Source of the DNA: Terebella lapidaria
Taxonomy: Eukaryota; Annelida; Polychaeta; Terebellida; Terebellidae
Direction: 5' to 3'
Length of the DNA: 64,000 bases
Assembly: GCA_949152475.1 (NCBI GenBank)
Contig: OX424561.1
Location: 7,006,001-7,070,000, forward strand
Part shown: positions 33,820-45,529 of the stretch, in pieces
Numbering within the stretch: the first letter of the stretch is position 1
Layout of the letters: every line of letters starts with the position of its first letter
Notes under the pieces: generated by a model
Seen by the model: only the letters and a program-made list of their open reading frames with translations
Told to the model about the DNA's origin: nothing
The model's database searches: none
Position numbers and translations under genes: made by a program

Positions 33820-34340
33820 TTAAAAAAAATTAGCCGAGAGGCTGAGGAAGGTTACCGGACAATAAAGGTTTTATGTTTTTAATATTAGCCCTTTTGTCCC
33901 GTGGCCTTGAGAATATTATCACTGGTCAAACCCAATGTCACAAAGATATTCAGCATACACCATCCCCATACGACCACAATCGACTCTCAAGCTGAAATAT
34001 CGATAACAAGTGAGATACTAGCCACCATTCGCCCTGATTTAAAAAAGTAGGCCAAGGGTCAAGCTCAAAGTCATGAGAACACGGAGCATATCCCCCCCCC
34101 CCCCCCGTCATATGTGTGCAACTGGTTCCCAAAATGCAAAGTCGACAAAAGGCCAGCTATGAGCCATTATGTGCTCAAACCTCGAAATTAAGGCCAAAGG
34201 CCAAGTTTCAACTCCCTCTTGAAAAAAACCTCAGAGGGATTCAAAATAAAATTTTGAGATGAAAATGTAGACGGACGCCTCCGATGCTGACGGACGACAG
34301 ACGGAACGCCACGGCAATGGGCCATCGGATCAAAGATCCG
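33820..34340 (-). mobile_element. Relic of the 50.9-52.4 kb TIR-element family
   Basis: AATTAGCCGAGAGGCTGAGG and then AAGGTTACCGGACAATA at 33830-33864 match the reversed right end at 52399-52434 over about 35 bases with few differences. The next 230 bases (ATTAGCCCTTTTGTCCC, GGCCTTGAGAATA, CACAATCGACTCTCAAGCTG, GAGATACTAGCC) align with one reversed unit of that element's 130-base internal repeat. A poly-C run (34090-34106) and a GACGGACGACAGACGGA-type end (34288 on) follow. It is truncated relative to the 50.9-kb copy. Confidence 0.55.
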
Positions 34341-34344
34341 CTAA

Positions 34345-35010
34345 ACTGAAATGTAAGATCAACCCATTTACTTAGTGCCAATGTGAAAAGGGATTCGGTT
34401 GTCTACAGCGAAGACCATGCGTCTGGTCACCGCCAGACGCCGGGCCACCGCCAGTAACCACTTGTGTAACCAGAGAACAGAAGTAAAGATGTAAAATCAA
34501 ACCTATGAGTTCAAATCAACCCTTTTGTTCAGGGCCAATATGGAAAAAAGTGACACTGCAGAGACGGCATAGACTACACAGATGACGGGGCCCCGCCAGT
34601 AAGAACATAACTAGAGAACGGAAATACAAAATGTAGCCTACAAGAATCCAACCCATCTGTGTAGCACCAAATTGAAAAATTTACCCTGTTGTCTACAGCG
34701 ACGACCATGCGTCTGGTCACTGCCAGACGCCGGGCCACCGCCAGTGGGCACATGTGGAACCAGAGAATGGAAAGATGTAAGATTAGCCTATTTGTCCATG
34801 ATCGAAACCATTTGTTTAGTGCCACACTGCCCGTAGGAGGGTGAGTGGCCGTCCATAGCGAAGACCATGCAAATGGACGCACCAGACACTGGTGCGTCCA
34901 GTAACCGCCTGTGAGACCGCCAGTAACCGCCTGTGAGACAAGATAACGGAAATAAAACTGAGTAGAGTAAATATGCTCGACCCCAAGCACTACCATGAAC
35001 ATCGGATTAT
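34345..35010 (+). repeat. Tandem repeat, about 145-bp unit, 4-5 diverged copies
   Basis: Unit starts at about 34350, 34489, 34625 and 34772 share GATGTAAGATCAACC-like words, a TTAGTGCCAA block, TGTCTACAGCGAAGACCATG and ACCAGAGAACGGAA. Within several units GCGTCTGGTCACCGCCAGAC forms a hairpin (GCGTCTGG pairs with CCAGACGC). The 142-residue minus-strand ORF here (34574-35002) is a translation of this repeat. Confidence 0.65.
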
Positions 35011-35029
35011 ACTCACACCTGAGTATCAG

Positions 35030-38000
35030 GACATATAACAGGTCAGATATTGCATAGACTGATAAAATATGTCAACACACAGGTCAGACATAACATAGAC
35101 TGATTGCATAGATCAACACATATTATAGGTCAGATATTGCATAGACTGACAAAACATGTCAACACCTTATAGGTCAGATATTGCATAGACTGACAACACA
35201 TGTCAACACATATTATAGGTCAGATATTGCATAGACTGACAACACATGTCAACACATATTATAGGTCAGATATTGCATAGACTGACAACACATGTCAACA
35301 CATATTATAGGTCAGATATTGCATAGACTGACAACACATGTCAAAACATATTAAAAGTCAGATATTGCATAGACTGACAACACATGTCAACACAGATTAT
35401 AGGTCAAATATTGCATAGACTGACAACACATGTCAACACAAATTATAGGTCAGATATTGCATTGACTGACAACACATGTCAACAAGTATTATAGGTCAGA
35501 AACTGCATAGACTGACAACACATGTCAACACATATTATAGGTCAGATATTACATAGACTGACAACACATGTCAACACATATTATAGGTCAGATATTGCAT
35601 AGACTGACAACACTTGTCAACACATATTATAGGTAAGAAAGTGCTTGGATTGACAATATATGTCAACACATATTATAGGTCAGATATTGCATAGACTAAC
35701 AACATATGTCAACACATATTTTGTTGACATGTCAAACACATATTATAGGTCAGATATTGCATAGACTGACAACACATATCAACACATATTTTAGGTCAGA
35801 TATTGCATACACTGACAACAGATGTCAACACATATTATAGGTCAGATATTGCATAGGCTAACAACATATGTCCACACATATTTTAGGTCAGATATTGCAT
35901 AGACTGACAACACATGTCAACACATATTATAGGTCAGATATTGCATAGACTGACAACACATGTCAACACATATTATAAGTCAGATATTGTATAGACTGAC
36001 AACACATATTATACGTCAAATATTGCATAGACTGACAACACATGTCAACACATATTATAGGTCAGATATTGCATAGACTGACAACACATGTCAACACATA
36101 TTTTGGGTCCGATATTGCATAGACTGATAACACATATCAACACAAATTATAACACATATTATAGGTCAGAAAGTGCTTGGACTGACAGAACATGTCAACA
36201 CATATTATAGGTCAGATATTGCATAGACTGACAACACATGTCAACACATATCATAGGTCAGATATTGCATAGACTGACAACACAAGTCAACACATATTAT
36301 AGGTCAGATATTGCATAGACTGACAACACATGTCAACACATATCATAGGTCAGATATTGCATAGACTGACAACACATGTCAACACATATTATAGGTCAGA
36401 TATTGCATAGACTGACAACACATGTCAAAACATATTATAGGTCATATATTACTTAGACTGACAACACATGTCAACATATATCATAGGTCAGAAAGAGCTT
36501 GGACTGGCAATACATGTCAACAAATATTATAGTTCATATATTACCTAGACTGACAACACATGTCAACACATATCATAGGTCAGATATTGCATAGACTGAC
36601 AATATGTGTCAATACATATTGTAGGTCAAAATTGCATAGACTGACAACACATGTCAACACATACTATAGGTCAGATATTGCATAGACTGGCAACACATAT
36701 TATAGGTCAGATATTGCATAGACTGACAACACATGTCAACACATATTGTAGGTCAGATATTGCATAGACTGACAACACATGTCAACACATATTATGGGTC
36801 AAATATTGCATAGACTGACAACACATGTCAACAAACATTATAGGTCTGATATTGCGTAGACTGACAACACATTTCAACACATATTATATGTCAGATATTG
36901 CATGGACTGACAACAGATGTCAACACATATTATAGGGCAGATATTGCATAGACCGACAACACATGTCAACACACATTATAGGTCAGATATTGCATAGACC
37001 GACAACACATGTCAACACAGATTATAGGTACGATATTGCATAGACTGTCAACACATGTCAACACATATTATAGGTCATATAGTGAATAGACTGACAACAC
37101 ATGTCAACACATATTATAGGTCAGAAACTGCATAGACTGACAGCACATGTCAACACATATTATAGGTCAGATATTGCATAGACTGACAACACATGTGAAC
37201 ACATATTATAGGTCAGATATTGCATAAACTGACAACACATGTCGACAGATATTATAGGTCAGATATTGCATAGACTGACAACACTTGTCAACACATATTT
37301 TGTTGACATGTCAAACACATATTATAGGTCAGATATTGCATAGACTGACAACACATATCAACACATCTTTTAGGTCAGATATTGCATAGACTGACAACAT
37401 ATGTCAACACATATTATACGTCAGATATTGCATAGATTAACAACATATGTCAACACATATTTAGGTCAGATATTGCATAGATTGACAACATATGTCAACA
37501 CATATTATAGGTCAGATATTGCATAGACTGATAACACATGTCAACACATATAATAGGTCAGATATAGCATAGACTGACAACACATGTCAACACATATTAT
37601 AGGTCAGATATTGCATAGACTGACAACACATGTCAACACATATTATAGGCGAGATATTGCATAGACTGACAACACATATTATAGGTAAGATATTGCATAG
37701 ACTGACAACAGATGTCAACACATATTATAGGTCAGATATCGCATCGACTGACAACACATATTATAGGTCAGATATTGCATAGACTGACAACACATGTCAA
37801 CACATATCATAGGTCAGATATTGCATAGACTGACAACACATGTCAACACATATTTTGGGTCTGATATTGCATAGACTGATAACACATGTCAACACAAATT
37901 TCAACACATATTATAGGTCAGAAAGTGCATAGACTGACAACACATATCATCACATATTATAGGTCAGAAGGTGCTTGGACTGACAGAACATGTCAACACA

Positions 38001-38036
38001 TATTATAGGTCAGATATTGCATAGACTGACAACACA
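35030..38036 (+). repeat. 46-bp satellite array, about 65 copies
   Basis: The repeated unit is about 46 bases: TATTATAGGTCAGATATTGC followed by ATAGACTGACAACACATGTC and AACACA. It contains the 15-base inverted repeat TGACAACACATGTCA. The array continues about 3.0 kb with point variation and occasional half-units. Shared variants (for example the TTTTGTTGACATGTCAAAC insertion at about 35720 and 37300, and TATTTTGGGTCCGATATTGC versus TATTTTGGGTCTGATATTGC at about 36101 and 37852) show a higher-order duplication of roughly 1.6-1.75 kb. It has no spacers and no coding capacity. It lies within the hAT-bounded block. Confidence 0.97.
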
Positions 38037-38294
38037 GTCTAATGTTAGTTATTCTTCACTTTATAATGAACATTTACTTTCGTTTGAGTTGAAAGTATAT
38101 GGTTTTATATAAAAAGAGTCAATTTGATAGCAACATTTTTAACTCTCAGAGTCTCAGAATTCACCAAAGAGCGTCTGGAGGTCGTTGGCTTCTGGGGGCC
38201 GCCTAGGATAGACTCCAGGCCTATCTCGCTAGGTCACTATTGGCCAGTAGATGCCCCAGACCCCCTCTTTTCCAAACCCTTAAATTCGCCTCTG
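38037..38294. mobile_element. Right end of the hAT-like block
   Basis: After the satellite comes AT-rich sequence, then a GC-richer end (TTCTGGGGGCCGCCTAGG, GCCCCAGACCCCCTC) ending CTTAAATTCGCCTCTG at 38294. The closing 17 bases mirror the left end at 29213. Confidence 0.5.
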
Positions 38295-38404
38295 TCAACC
38301 CATTTTCCTTTGGATTCATTTGCACAGTACATCCACGAAGGTGGATGCCATGAGAACTTTTAAACTTCACATCAGTGCTAAACGATTTTTTGTCGTATAG
38401 GGCT

Positions 38405-38578
38405 GGAAAGTCACGTGATGATACGGTGTGATTTTGGGGACAAACAAATACACATACTTTGTTTGCTTTGTGTTGAACTCACAGTAAACAACTCGGCATG
38501 AATGGAGTTGCTCACATGAAACAATCGGTGTATATTTGTTTGTCCCCAAAATCACACCGTGTCGTCACATGACTTTCC
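38405..38578. mobile_element. MITE of 174 bp with about 51-bp terminal inverted repeats
   Basis: The left arm GGAAAGTCACGTGATGATAC and GGTGTGATTTTGGGGACAAA is mirrored on the right (reverse complement GGAAAGTCATGTGACGACAC, GGTGTGATTTTGGGGACAAA), with about four mismatches in 51 bases. Copy B lacks it: there GTCCGTAGTTCATCGAGTGT (about 43378-43397) runs straight through where copy A has the element. It therefore inserted after the tandem duplication, or was lost from B. The spacer has no coding sequence. Confidence 0.8.
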
Positions 38579-39032
38579 ATCCGTGTGCATCCAAAGGTGG
38601 ATACCCTATAAAGTGGGGAATACGTGTACCCACTACCGTTACCTAGCATCACGGCTGAAGAGTTCAATCCGTTGTTTTACAAGTCATGCGTAAACACATG
38701 AACAGCATAAACTCATGGTTGATTTTGCTTTCGATATGAACTCAAGATAACCCTGATGTACCGGGATCGTGTCACTGCATGGTGCATGTTGTTTCGATAC
38801 TATTTATTGATTGGCTCGCTATTGGCAAGCAATATGTGTCTAGATCTCTAAAGGTGTGTATATTCGAAAAATATTAGTCTTGTATTTGCATAATGTACTG
38901 TCTTGTATAACAAGCCATTTGGTAAAACATTGATAATGAGTGTCCGTTGTCAATGAATTGTCTATCGATGGTTGGATTATCTTTAAGTGAATATGAATGG
39001 CACATAATTTTGAGAATACACCCATGACATGA

Positions 39033-39295
39033 TCAAAATCTTGTTGATGGTAACAGATGTATACCGGTACTTGCTACAGATTTGGTATGCTCATCAACCA
39101 GATTTTGATGACGTCCATAGACATTCTTGAAATCAGCTAATAGTTTTGGTAAAATATATCCTTGTCGTAGCAGTTTAGAGACCATCCGGGCACTTCGGTG
39201 AACAAAGTCATCAATTGCAACTAGCACTGAAATATCGTATAAATTGTGAGACTAACACACCCTATGCTGGCTGCGTATAGATGTTGCTTAGAAAA
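39033..39295 (-). mobile_element. Penelope-like RT C-terminal fragment (copy A)
   Basis: On the minus strand the translation contains PAYGV, then RSARMVSKLLRQGYILPKLL and KNVYGRHQNLVD. This is the same thumb-side region seen at 9.9-10.06 kb and 17.0-17.2 kb. The fragment predates the tandem duplication, because copy B has it at 43.86-44.12 kb. Confidence 0.65.
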
Positions 39296-40360
39296 GAGAA
39301 CATGACTGGGTAAATTACACAATTATAATTCATATATAATGATTTATCATACTTGCATTGAACATGTTCCTTGAATCGGTTGGGAGGAGTTTTGTCTCTC
39401 ACATCAATTGATATTGGATGATGGACTCGGTTTTGATCCCTAGTTTATTCGTTCTTTTGTATGCAATCACCAACAAAATGTCTTAAACATTGGAAACCAG
39501 ATAGAAATTGTGGATGCCACACATGTTCATTGCACAGGTTTTATGCGATTGACTTTCGTTATGCTAATACTGATAAGCATACTGTGCAGATCATAGTTTT
39601 GTAGAGTGACTGCACTGTGTTTTTATCTGGGTAGAGTGGTCATTACTACAGCTCTATATGGATGTACTGCGGAACAGATGATACCAAATATGCACAGAAT
39701 AATTCAGAGGTAAAATAATATTGTATCGTCAATTCACCAAGAACGTTTCATTATTATATTTTTTGTTGATTTAAAGGTCCTTGCATGTGTGCAGAATTCA
39801 GATTTATCTCTGTAAACCCTGTCTGATAAGTATATTGTTATTATAAGTGTACATACGGGTGAATAATTTCTTCCCCTAAAGGGTGAAATTGATCGTCGAG
39901 AAGACCTATAGCCAATAATACGAGGAACAGCTCCATATCATACCGTGTTCGCTTTCATTGTTCGAGTGTGGTCCTTTATGCTGACTAATAAGTCACAGTG
40001 TGTAGGTTACTAAACGCCTCCAAATCACATCCAAAATGGCGAAAGCTGAGGAGACATTCCATGCAGGCGACATCTAAAAATAATAATTTATGCAATATGT
40101 AATGACAATACATGGTTCGATTCTGATATATTGGCCCAAATAAAAAAACAATTGAGCACCATCTAAATTATCTCAATCGATCGTAGCAGGAATTTGAATG
40201 ATGCCTGTGTAATTACGTGAATAATATCACTTTAAAGGCATTGTGATGATGATGTATTGATAATAGAAATTTGCTCTATTTGTATTGGAAATTGCTCCAT
40301 ACCAATAGCACATTTCTCAGTTCCTATTCTTATCAAGGGAAACCATTTGGAAAAAGTACA
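39296..40360. other. Non-coding part of duplication copy A
   Basis: About 39405-39440 carries a short GATATTGGATGATGGACTCGG block of the Penelope 3' type (44224 in copy B). The remainder is AT-rich, aligns with copy B except for length differences, and has no recognised features. 39460-39770 in copy A appears to be an extra stretch missing from B around 44410. Confidence 0.45.
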
Positions 40361-40365
40361 TACAG

Positions 40366-40900
40366 CTCACGTATTTTGGTGACAAACCAGAAACGAACTA
40401 TTTCGTGGTTACAACCACTTTTGCGGCGTGCAAATCAACGAGCTGGTGTCCCATTGCCACCCTGGAAAGTGGCCGGTAAATCCGAGCAGCTTTCAAATGA
40501 TAGCAGGATTTACCATGCAATGGATACAACATTCAAGATAACACTTGATGCTCACGTCAAAATGGTATTTTTGAAAAAAAAAGTCAGTTATATTATTTAA
40601 TTATATCATTTCAAGTGATCATTTGTGATCACTGAGGTCAGCAAAACGAACATATTTCTTGACAATAGCATTATTGAAGCCAAATATGAAAATATGAGTT
40701 CACGTGTTGTCGGTAATTAATTCTGTTTTAGCACATATTAACACAATTTACTCGTTTGATCGCACCACATGCACCCAGAAGAAGATAAGCCTGTTCAATT
40801 ACACGGACATACCCTTTGATGGCAAAGGGATTTATAGCTGTTCAAAGACGAACAAAAGAATTGATCTTTAGCCATGTTAATCGGTGATGTCACGGTGTAA
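40366..40900 (+). pseudogene. Decayed copy A of the 54.4-54.9 kb two-exon gene
   Basis: After a TACATACAG acceptor-like site the frame reads LTYFGDKPETNYF, then SWCPIATLESGR and a stop (TAA) where copy C continues (LTYFGSHKPVANYS... SWFHIVIP). The second exon-like block (about 40780-40900) keeps KKISLFNYTDIPFDG at the position of C's EKISTFNYMDAPFDD, but single-base length differences put its ends out of frame. It is therefore a pseudogene copy with at least two breaks. Confidence 0.5.
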
Positions 40901-41116
40901 ACGACTGATTTGTGAAAGGCATACTTGTCAACATAATTGCACGTTTTGCTATTATCACGACACAAGGTGAGTATTATCGTGAATTGATTCGTACTTTATT
41001 AAAGCACGTGAAATGAGTTCATTGCATATAAATTAGATAAGTAATATCTAAGTTCATTTGATGATAGCTCAAACTAGGAACAGAGGAATTGGGCATGTAA
41101 TACATTCATTCAACGG

Positions 41117-41215
41117 AGGGAGGGGGAGGGGGTTATAGCAGTGTGATCAGTGGGGTTGACTTCAAAAAGTAATGACGTCATATGTAACCCCCTCATCCCC
41201 CCCCCTCAAAAAAAT
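41117..41215. other. G-run / C-run palindromic patch (copy A)
   Basis: A purine-rich GGAGGGAGGGGGAGGGGG run (41117-41134) faces a CCCCCTCATCCCCCCCCCTC run (41190-41210), with TAATGACGTCAT (CRE-like palindrome) between. Copy B has the same arrangement with longer pure runs (45744-45840). The patch is able to form a G-quadruplex or a hairpin. Confidence 0.5.
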
Positions 41216-43858
41216 CAACAACAACAAAAAACAAAAAAACAACAACAGTGCTGTCACCTGGCGATTGAATATGCCCCAATGTTTCAGCAATTTTGTTAAA
41301 GTTGTGAATCCCAAATATGTCACATTTGCATTACGGAGTGTGTTATCGTGTGGGAATTTTCAGTTACGAATTTATGAAGCTGCCGTTATAACCTGATTTG
41401 GCATAACAATGCTGCTGCAAACGAATACATTATGACAACGGAGATGTATCGTTTGAGATAGCGAGAGAACGGATATGAATCGATCCAGTGGATCAAATCA
41501 GGGCAAAATCCATGAACATCATGAGGTAAAAGCTTAGGCATACAGCCAATTCGTGACAGTCGTCATGATTTCCGAAATAATAAAACGCAAACAAATGTTT
41601 TTTTGCATATGTGTCATAGATTCATTGTTTGTATTATCATGATCATAATGGCGGCCTACTGATTTCCTGGAGATTTTCTTAGCAAAACAACATGATGGCA
41701 TTGATTGGTGCGGTCTTGGTTGTATATATTTTACGATATTTAGACAGAAGCCACGTAGAAGACATGTAATACTATTAGAGAATATATCACTAGTAGATGT
41801 ATGTATCAATATATTACCACCAGCATCACAATATTTTGATGATACCACTGAAAAGCCTTGCATGAAACAGTTTGGATCATAAATGAAGCATGATTTGTTA
41901 TAATCCATAGAAATCTTGGCGTCATTAAGGGTAGACAATGTGTAAAATCTAGTTGTTTATATTATAGAAGAAGTTTATTATAAAATCTAGTTGTTTATAT
42001 TATAGAAGAAATTTATTTCACAAATACTGGCAAAGAAAAGCAAAATTTCACAATACAATATACTGAACATGTACACTCGACGAAATTAGTAAAGCCTACA
42101 TATGCCCAACAATATCTGTGGCTCATTGGTGACTGGAACCTATTGACAGTCATTTGGATTTTTTCAAACAATATGATTATATTCAATCGAGAGTTAGTTT
42201 CTCATCTGTTGCTATGTTAACAACAGCAATGTAGATCTGTCCATGACGCAGACGTTCATCAATTAATTTTGGTGTGCTTTTTGTGTAAATGTATTGGGAG
42301 AAATCTTGTCGTCTCCAACATGATTTCGTTTGTTCCGTCCTACCTTTCCTTGTGTGGTGGTTGATAAAACTAAATTAGCTCCCTGCTTTGAATTGTATCA
42401 TGAATAGTGTATAAAAAGGACGCAGTCACAATGGGCAATGGCTGAAAAAGCAAATTAAGTTTCATTCACACAATGAACTTGTAGCTAATACCTATCCCGA
42501 GCTGACAAAGAACATTTTTCATCATCATGAATGCTAGAATTTTACCAGTTCAACAAAGACATAATGCTACCAAGTAGGGGCGGAATTCCCAAGCAATCGC
42601 AAGAAAACCAAAACAAATCGGATAGCATTGAAGTTGTGAATGAAACGAGATTCTGACAGGTTGTTGGTCGAGGATGTGTAGGGTGTTTAATAATCTTGTG
42701 AAAATCCGGTTTGTAAGTAGATGATTAATAATAAAGATACTTACAACCTGTATCGTTACACTGAGCATGGGGAATGTAATTTCATTACATTACAGGATCA
42801 TACAAAATGAAGTAGGTTGACAGATACATTATCTGTTGTCGGTTGTTCATGGATGACAAGTTGAAAACTGACCCAGCACCTGCCGTCTTAGGTTGGTGCC
42901 GCCAGCTCCCAAGTTATGTCAGTACAACTTTGGTCACAAAAACATCGTAAATTATTCAAAGCTGCGTCAAACCACTATCTGCTTCCCTGTCAGAATATGT
43001 CTAGACCCAACTTAGGAGGAAGATCTCATCGGGGAAATGTTGAGAATTCTGGACAAAAATCTTGTTTAAGATTGGATGCCCAGACAAACATTCGCAATCT
43101 CGGTAAATGTAAAATATCTTTGAGCGCGATATACACTATATGTATCGTTTGTAATTTCATAGCTGTTTGCTGGTATAATCTGCCATTGATTTTATCTGTT
43201 TGTTCAAACATCTATTCCGAAGGTTTTGTATTTCAGGTTTGCTATTGATATCCATATTTACTGTAGGCTACATGAATCAGTTCAACCCAATTTCCTTTGT
43301 GCTTATTTGCACAGTACATCCACGAAGATGGACTCCATGAGAACTCTCAATCTTCATATCAGTGATAACAGATTGTTTGTCCGTAGTTCATCGAGTGTAT
43401 CCAAAGGTGGATACCATATGAAGTGTGTCTGCGGGGATTACGTGTACCCTGCACAATCCGTTGTTTTGCAAGTCATGCGTTTAGTAATCTCAAGAACAGC
43501 ATACACTCATAACTGACTGTGTTTACGATATGAACTCAAGATAACCTTGATGTACCTGGATCTACGGGAAGTTAATGCAAAAATATTTCGCATCATCGTA
43601 CGTGTTGTTTCGATATCAAGTAGTATGTCATTGACTGGCTTGCCATTGGCGAGCAATACGTGTTTAGATCTCCAATGGTGTGTATATTCGAAAAATATTA
43701 GTCTTGTATTTGCATAATGTACTATTTTGTGTATAACAAGCCATTTGGTAAAACATTGATACTGAGTATCCGTGGTCAATGAATTGTCTGTCGATGGTTG
43801 GATTATCTTTAAGTGAAAAAGAATGGCACATAATTTTGAGTATACACCCATGACATGA

Positions 43859-44115
43859 TCAAAATCTTGTTGATGGTAACAGATGTATACCGGTACTTGC
43901 TACAGATTTGGTATGCTCATCAACCAGATTTTGATGACGTCCATAGATATTCTTAAAATCAGCTAATAGTTTTGGTAAAATATATCCTTGTCGTAGCAGT
44001 TTAGAGACCATCCGTGCACTTCGGTGATCAAAGTCATCAAATGCAACTAGCACTGAAATATCGTATAAATTGTGAGACTAACACACCCTATGCTGGCCAC
44101 GTATAGAAGTTGCTT
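43859..44115 (-). mobile_element. Penelope-like RT C-terminal fragment (copy B)
   Basis: Near-identical to 39033-39295 (RSARMVSKLLRQGYILPKLL, KNIYGRHQNLVD). It is carried passively by the tandem duplication. Confidence 0.65.
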
Positions 44116-45007
44116 AGAAAAGAGAAAGTGACTGGGTAAATTACATAATTATAATTCATATATCATGATATATCATACTTACATTTAACATGTTCCTTGA
44201 ATCAGTTGGGAGGAGTTTTGTCTCTCCTTACATGATATTGGATAATGGACTCGGTTTTGTTCACTCGGAATACTTTGTACTTGGGTATTGTTTCCATGAT
44301 TATTGATTATATAAAATTCTTAATGAGATTGAATTGCCGGCGAGATTGCACACCACCAACCAATTTTCACCTAGTTTATTCGTTTTATTTTTATGCAGTC
44401 ACTAACAAAATGTCTTAAACATTTTTGTTGATTTGAAGGTCCTTGCATGTGTGCAGAATTCAGATTTATCTCTGTAAACCCTGTCTGATAAGTATATTGT
44501 TATGATAAAGGTACATACGGGTGAATAATTTCTTCCTCTAAAGGGTGAAATTGATCGTCAAGAAGACCAATTGCCAATAATACGAGGAACAGCTCTATAT
44601 CATATCGTGTTCGCTTTCGGTGTTCGAGTGTGGTCCTTTATGCTGACTAATAAGTCACAGTGTGTAGGTTACTGAACGGCTCCAAATAACATCCAAAATG
44701 GCGAAAGCTGATAAGACGTATTCCCTACAGGCGTCATCTAAAAATAATAATTGATAATACATGGTTCGATTCTGATATATTGGCCCAAATAAAAAACAAT
44801 TGAGAACATTCTAAATTGCCTCAATCGATCATAGCAGGAATTTGAATGCTCAATTACGCGAATAATGTCATTTTAAAGGCATTGTGATCATGAGGTACTG
44901 ACAATAGAAATTTGCTCTATTTGTATTTGAAATTGCTCCTATACCAACAGCACATTCCTCAGTTCCTATTCGTATCAAGGGAAACCATTTGGAAAAAGTA
45001 CATACAG

Positions 45008-45529
45008 CTCACGTATTTTGGGAGTGACAAACCAGAAACGAATTATTTCGTGGTTACAACCACTTTTGCGGCATGAAAATCAACGAGCTGGTGTCCTATT
45101 ACCACCCTGAAAAGTGGCCAGGATTTAACATGCAATAGATATAATATTTCAGAAAACACTTGATGCCCACGTCAAAATGGTATTTTTGAAAAAAAACGTC
45201 AGTTATATTATTTAATTATATCATTTCAAGTGATCATTTGTGATCACTGAGGTCAGCAAAACGAACATATTTCTTGACAATGGCATTATTGAATCCAAAT
45301 ATGAAAATATGTTATTTCACGTATTGTTGGTAATTACTCCTGTTTTAGCACATATTAACACAATTTATTCGTTTGATCGCACCACATGCACCCAGAAGAA
45401 GATAAGCCTGTTCAATTACACGGACACACCATTTGATGGCGAAGGGATTTATAGCTGTTCAAAGACGAACAAAAGAATTGATCTTTAGCCATGTTAATCG
45501 GTGACATCCTGGTGTTCGTCACGGTGTAA
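45008..45529 (+). pseudogene. Decayed copy B of the 54.4-54.9 kb two-exon gene
   Basis: The frame after the acceptor-like TACATACAG reads LTYFGSDKPETNYFVVTTTF, then AA and a TGA stop, earlier than in copy A. The second block (from about 45340) follows a TGTTTTAG acceptor-like site and keeps KKISLFNYTDTPFDGEGI, with a one-base shift relative to copy C before and after. It is a pseudogene copy. Confidence 0.5.

Larger units (their letters stand above)
29213..38294. mobile_element. Composite insertion bounded by hAT-like terminal inverted repeats
   Basis: The left end CAGGGACGGATGTAAGG (29213) and the reversed right end CAGAGGCGAATTTAAGG (38294) agree at 13 of 17 positions and look like hAT-superfamily ends. 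The 5-bp TCAAC lies on both sides (29208-29212 and 38295-38299), and copy B has the uninterrupted site (ATCAGTTCAACCCAATTT, 43277-43294). The inside is nested: a second hAT-like right end (CTAAATCCGCCCCTG, ends 29770), a LINE, a relic of another DNA transposon, a 145-bp tandem repeat and a 46-bp satellite. No hAT transposase was seen, so any movement would have depended on another element. Confidence 0.6.
27230..41390 (+). repeat. Segmental duplication copy A (split by a 9.08-kb insertion)
   Basis: 27,230-29,212 and 38,295-41,390 align in order with the continuous copy B (41,398-46,018). Landmarks include GCAAACGAATACATTATGAC (27242/41413), TTTGTTCCGTCCTACC/TGCC (28260/42325), CAGCACCTGCCGTCTT (28825/42878), GCACAGTACATCCACG (38321/43309), the Penelope fragment (39.05/43.87 kb), and AACGAACATATTTCTTGACA (40645/45259). 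Identity is roughly nine in ten by eye. The end of A adjoins the start of B with the word GGCATAACAATG, so the arrangement is a direct tandem duplication. It includes old pieces of an unknown gene and a Penelope fragment. Confidence 0.85.

Noticed and set aside
34574-35002. 142-residue minus-strand ORF
   Set aside because: Runs through the 145-bp tandem repeat; open by chance because the units are GC-rich.
35030-38036. CRISPR-like regular repeats
   Set aside because: The units are directly adjacent with no unique spacers, unit length drifts, and the context is an animal genome; it is a satellite.
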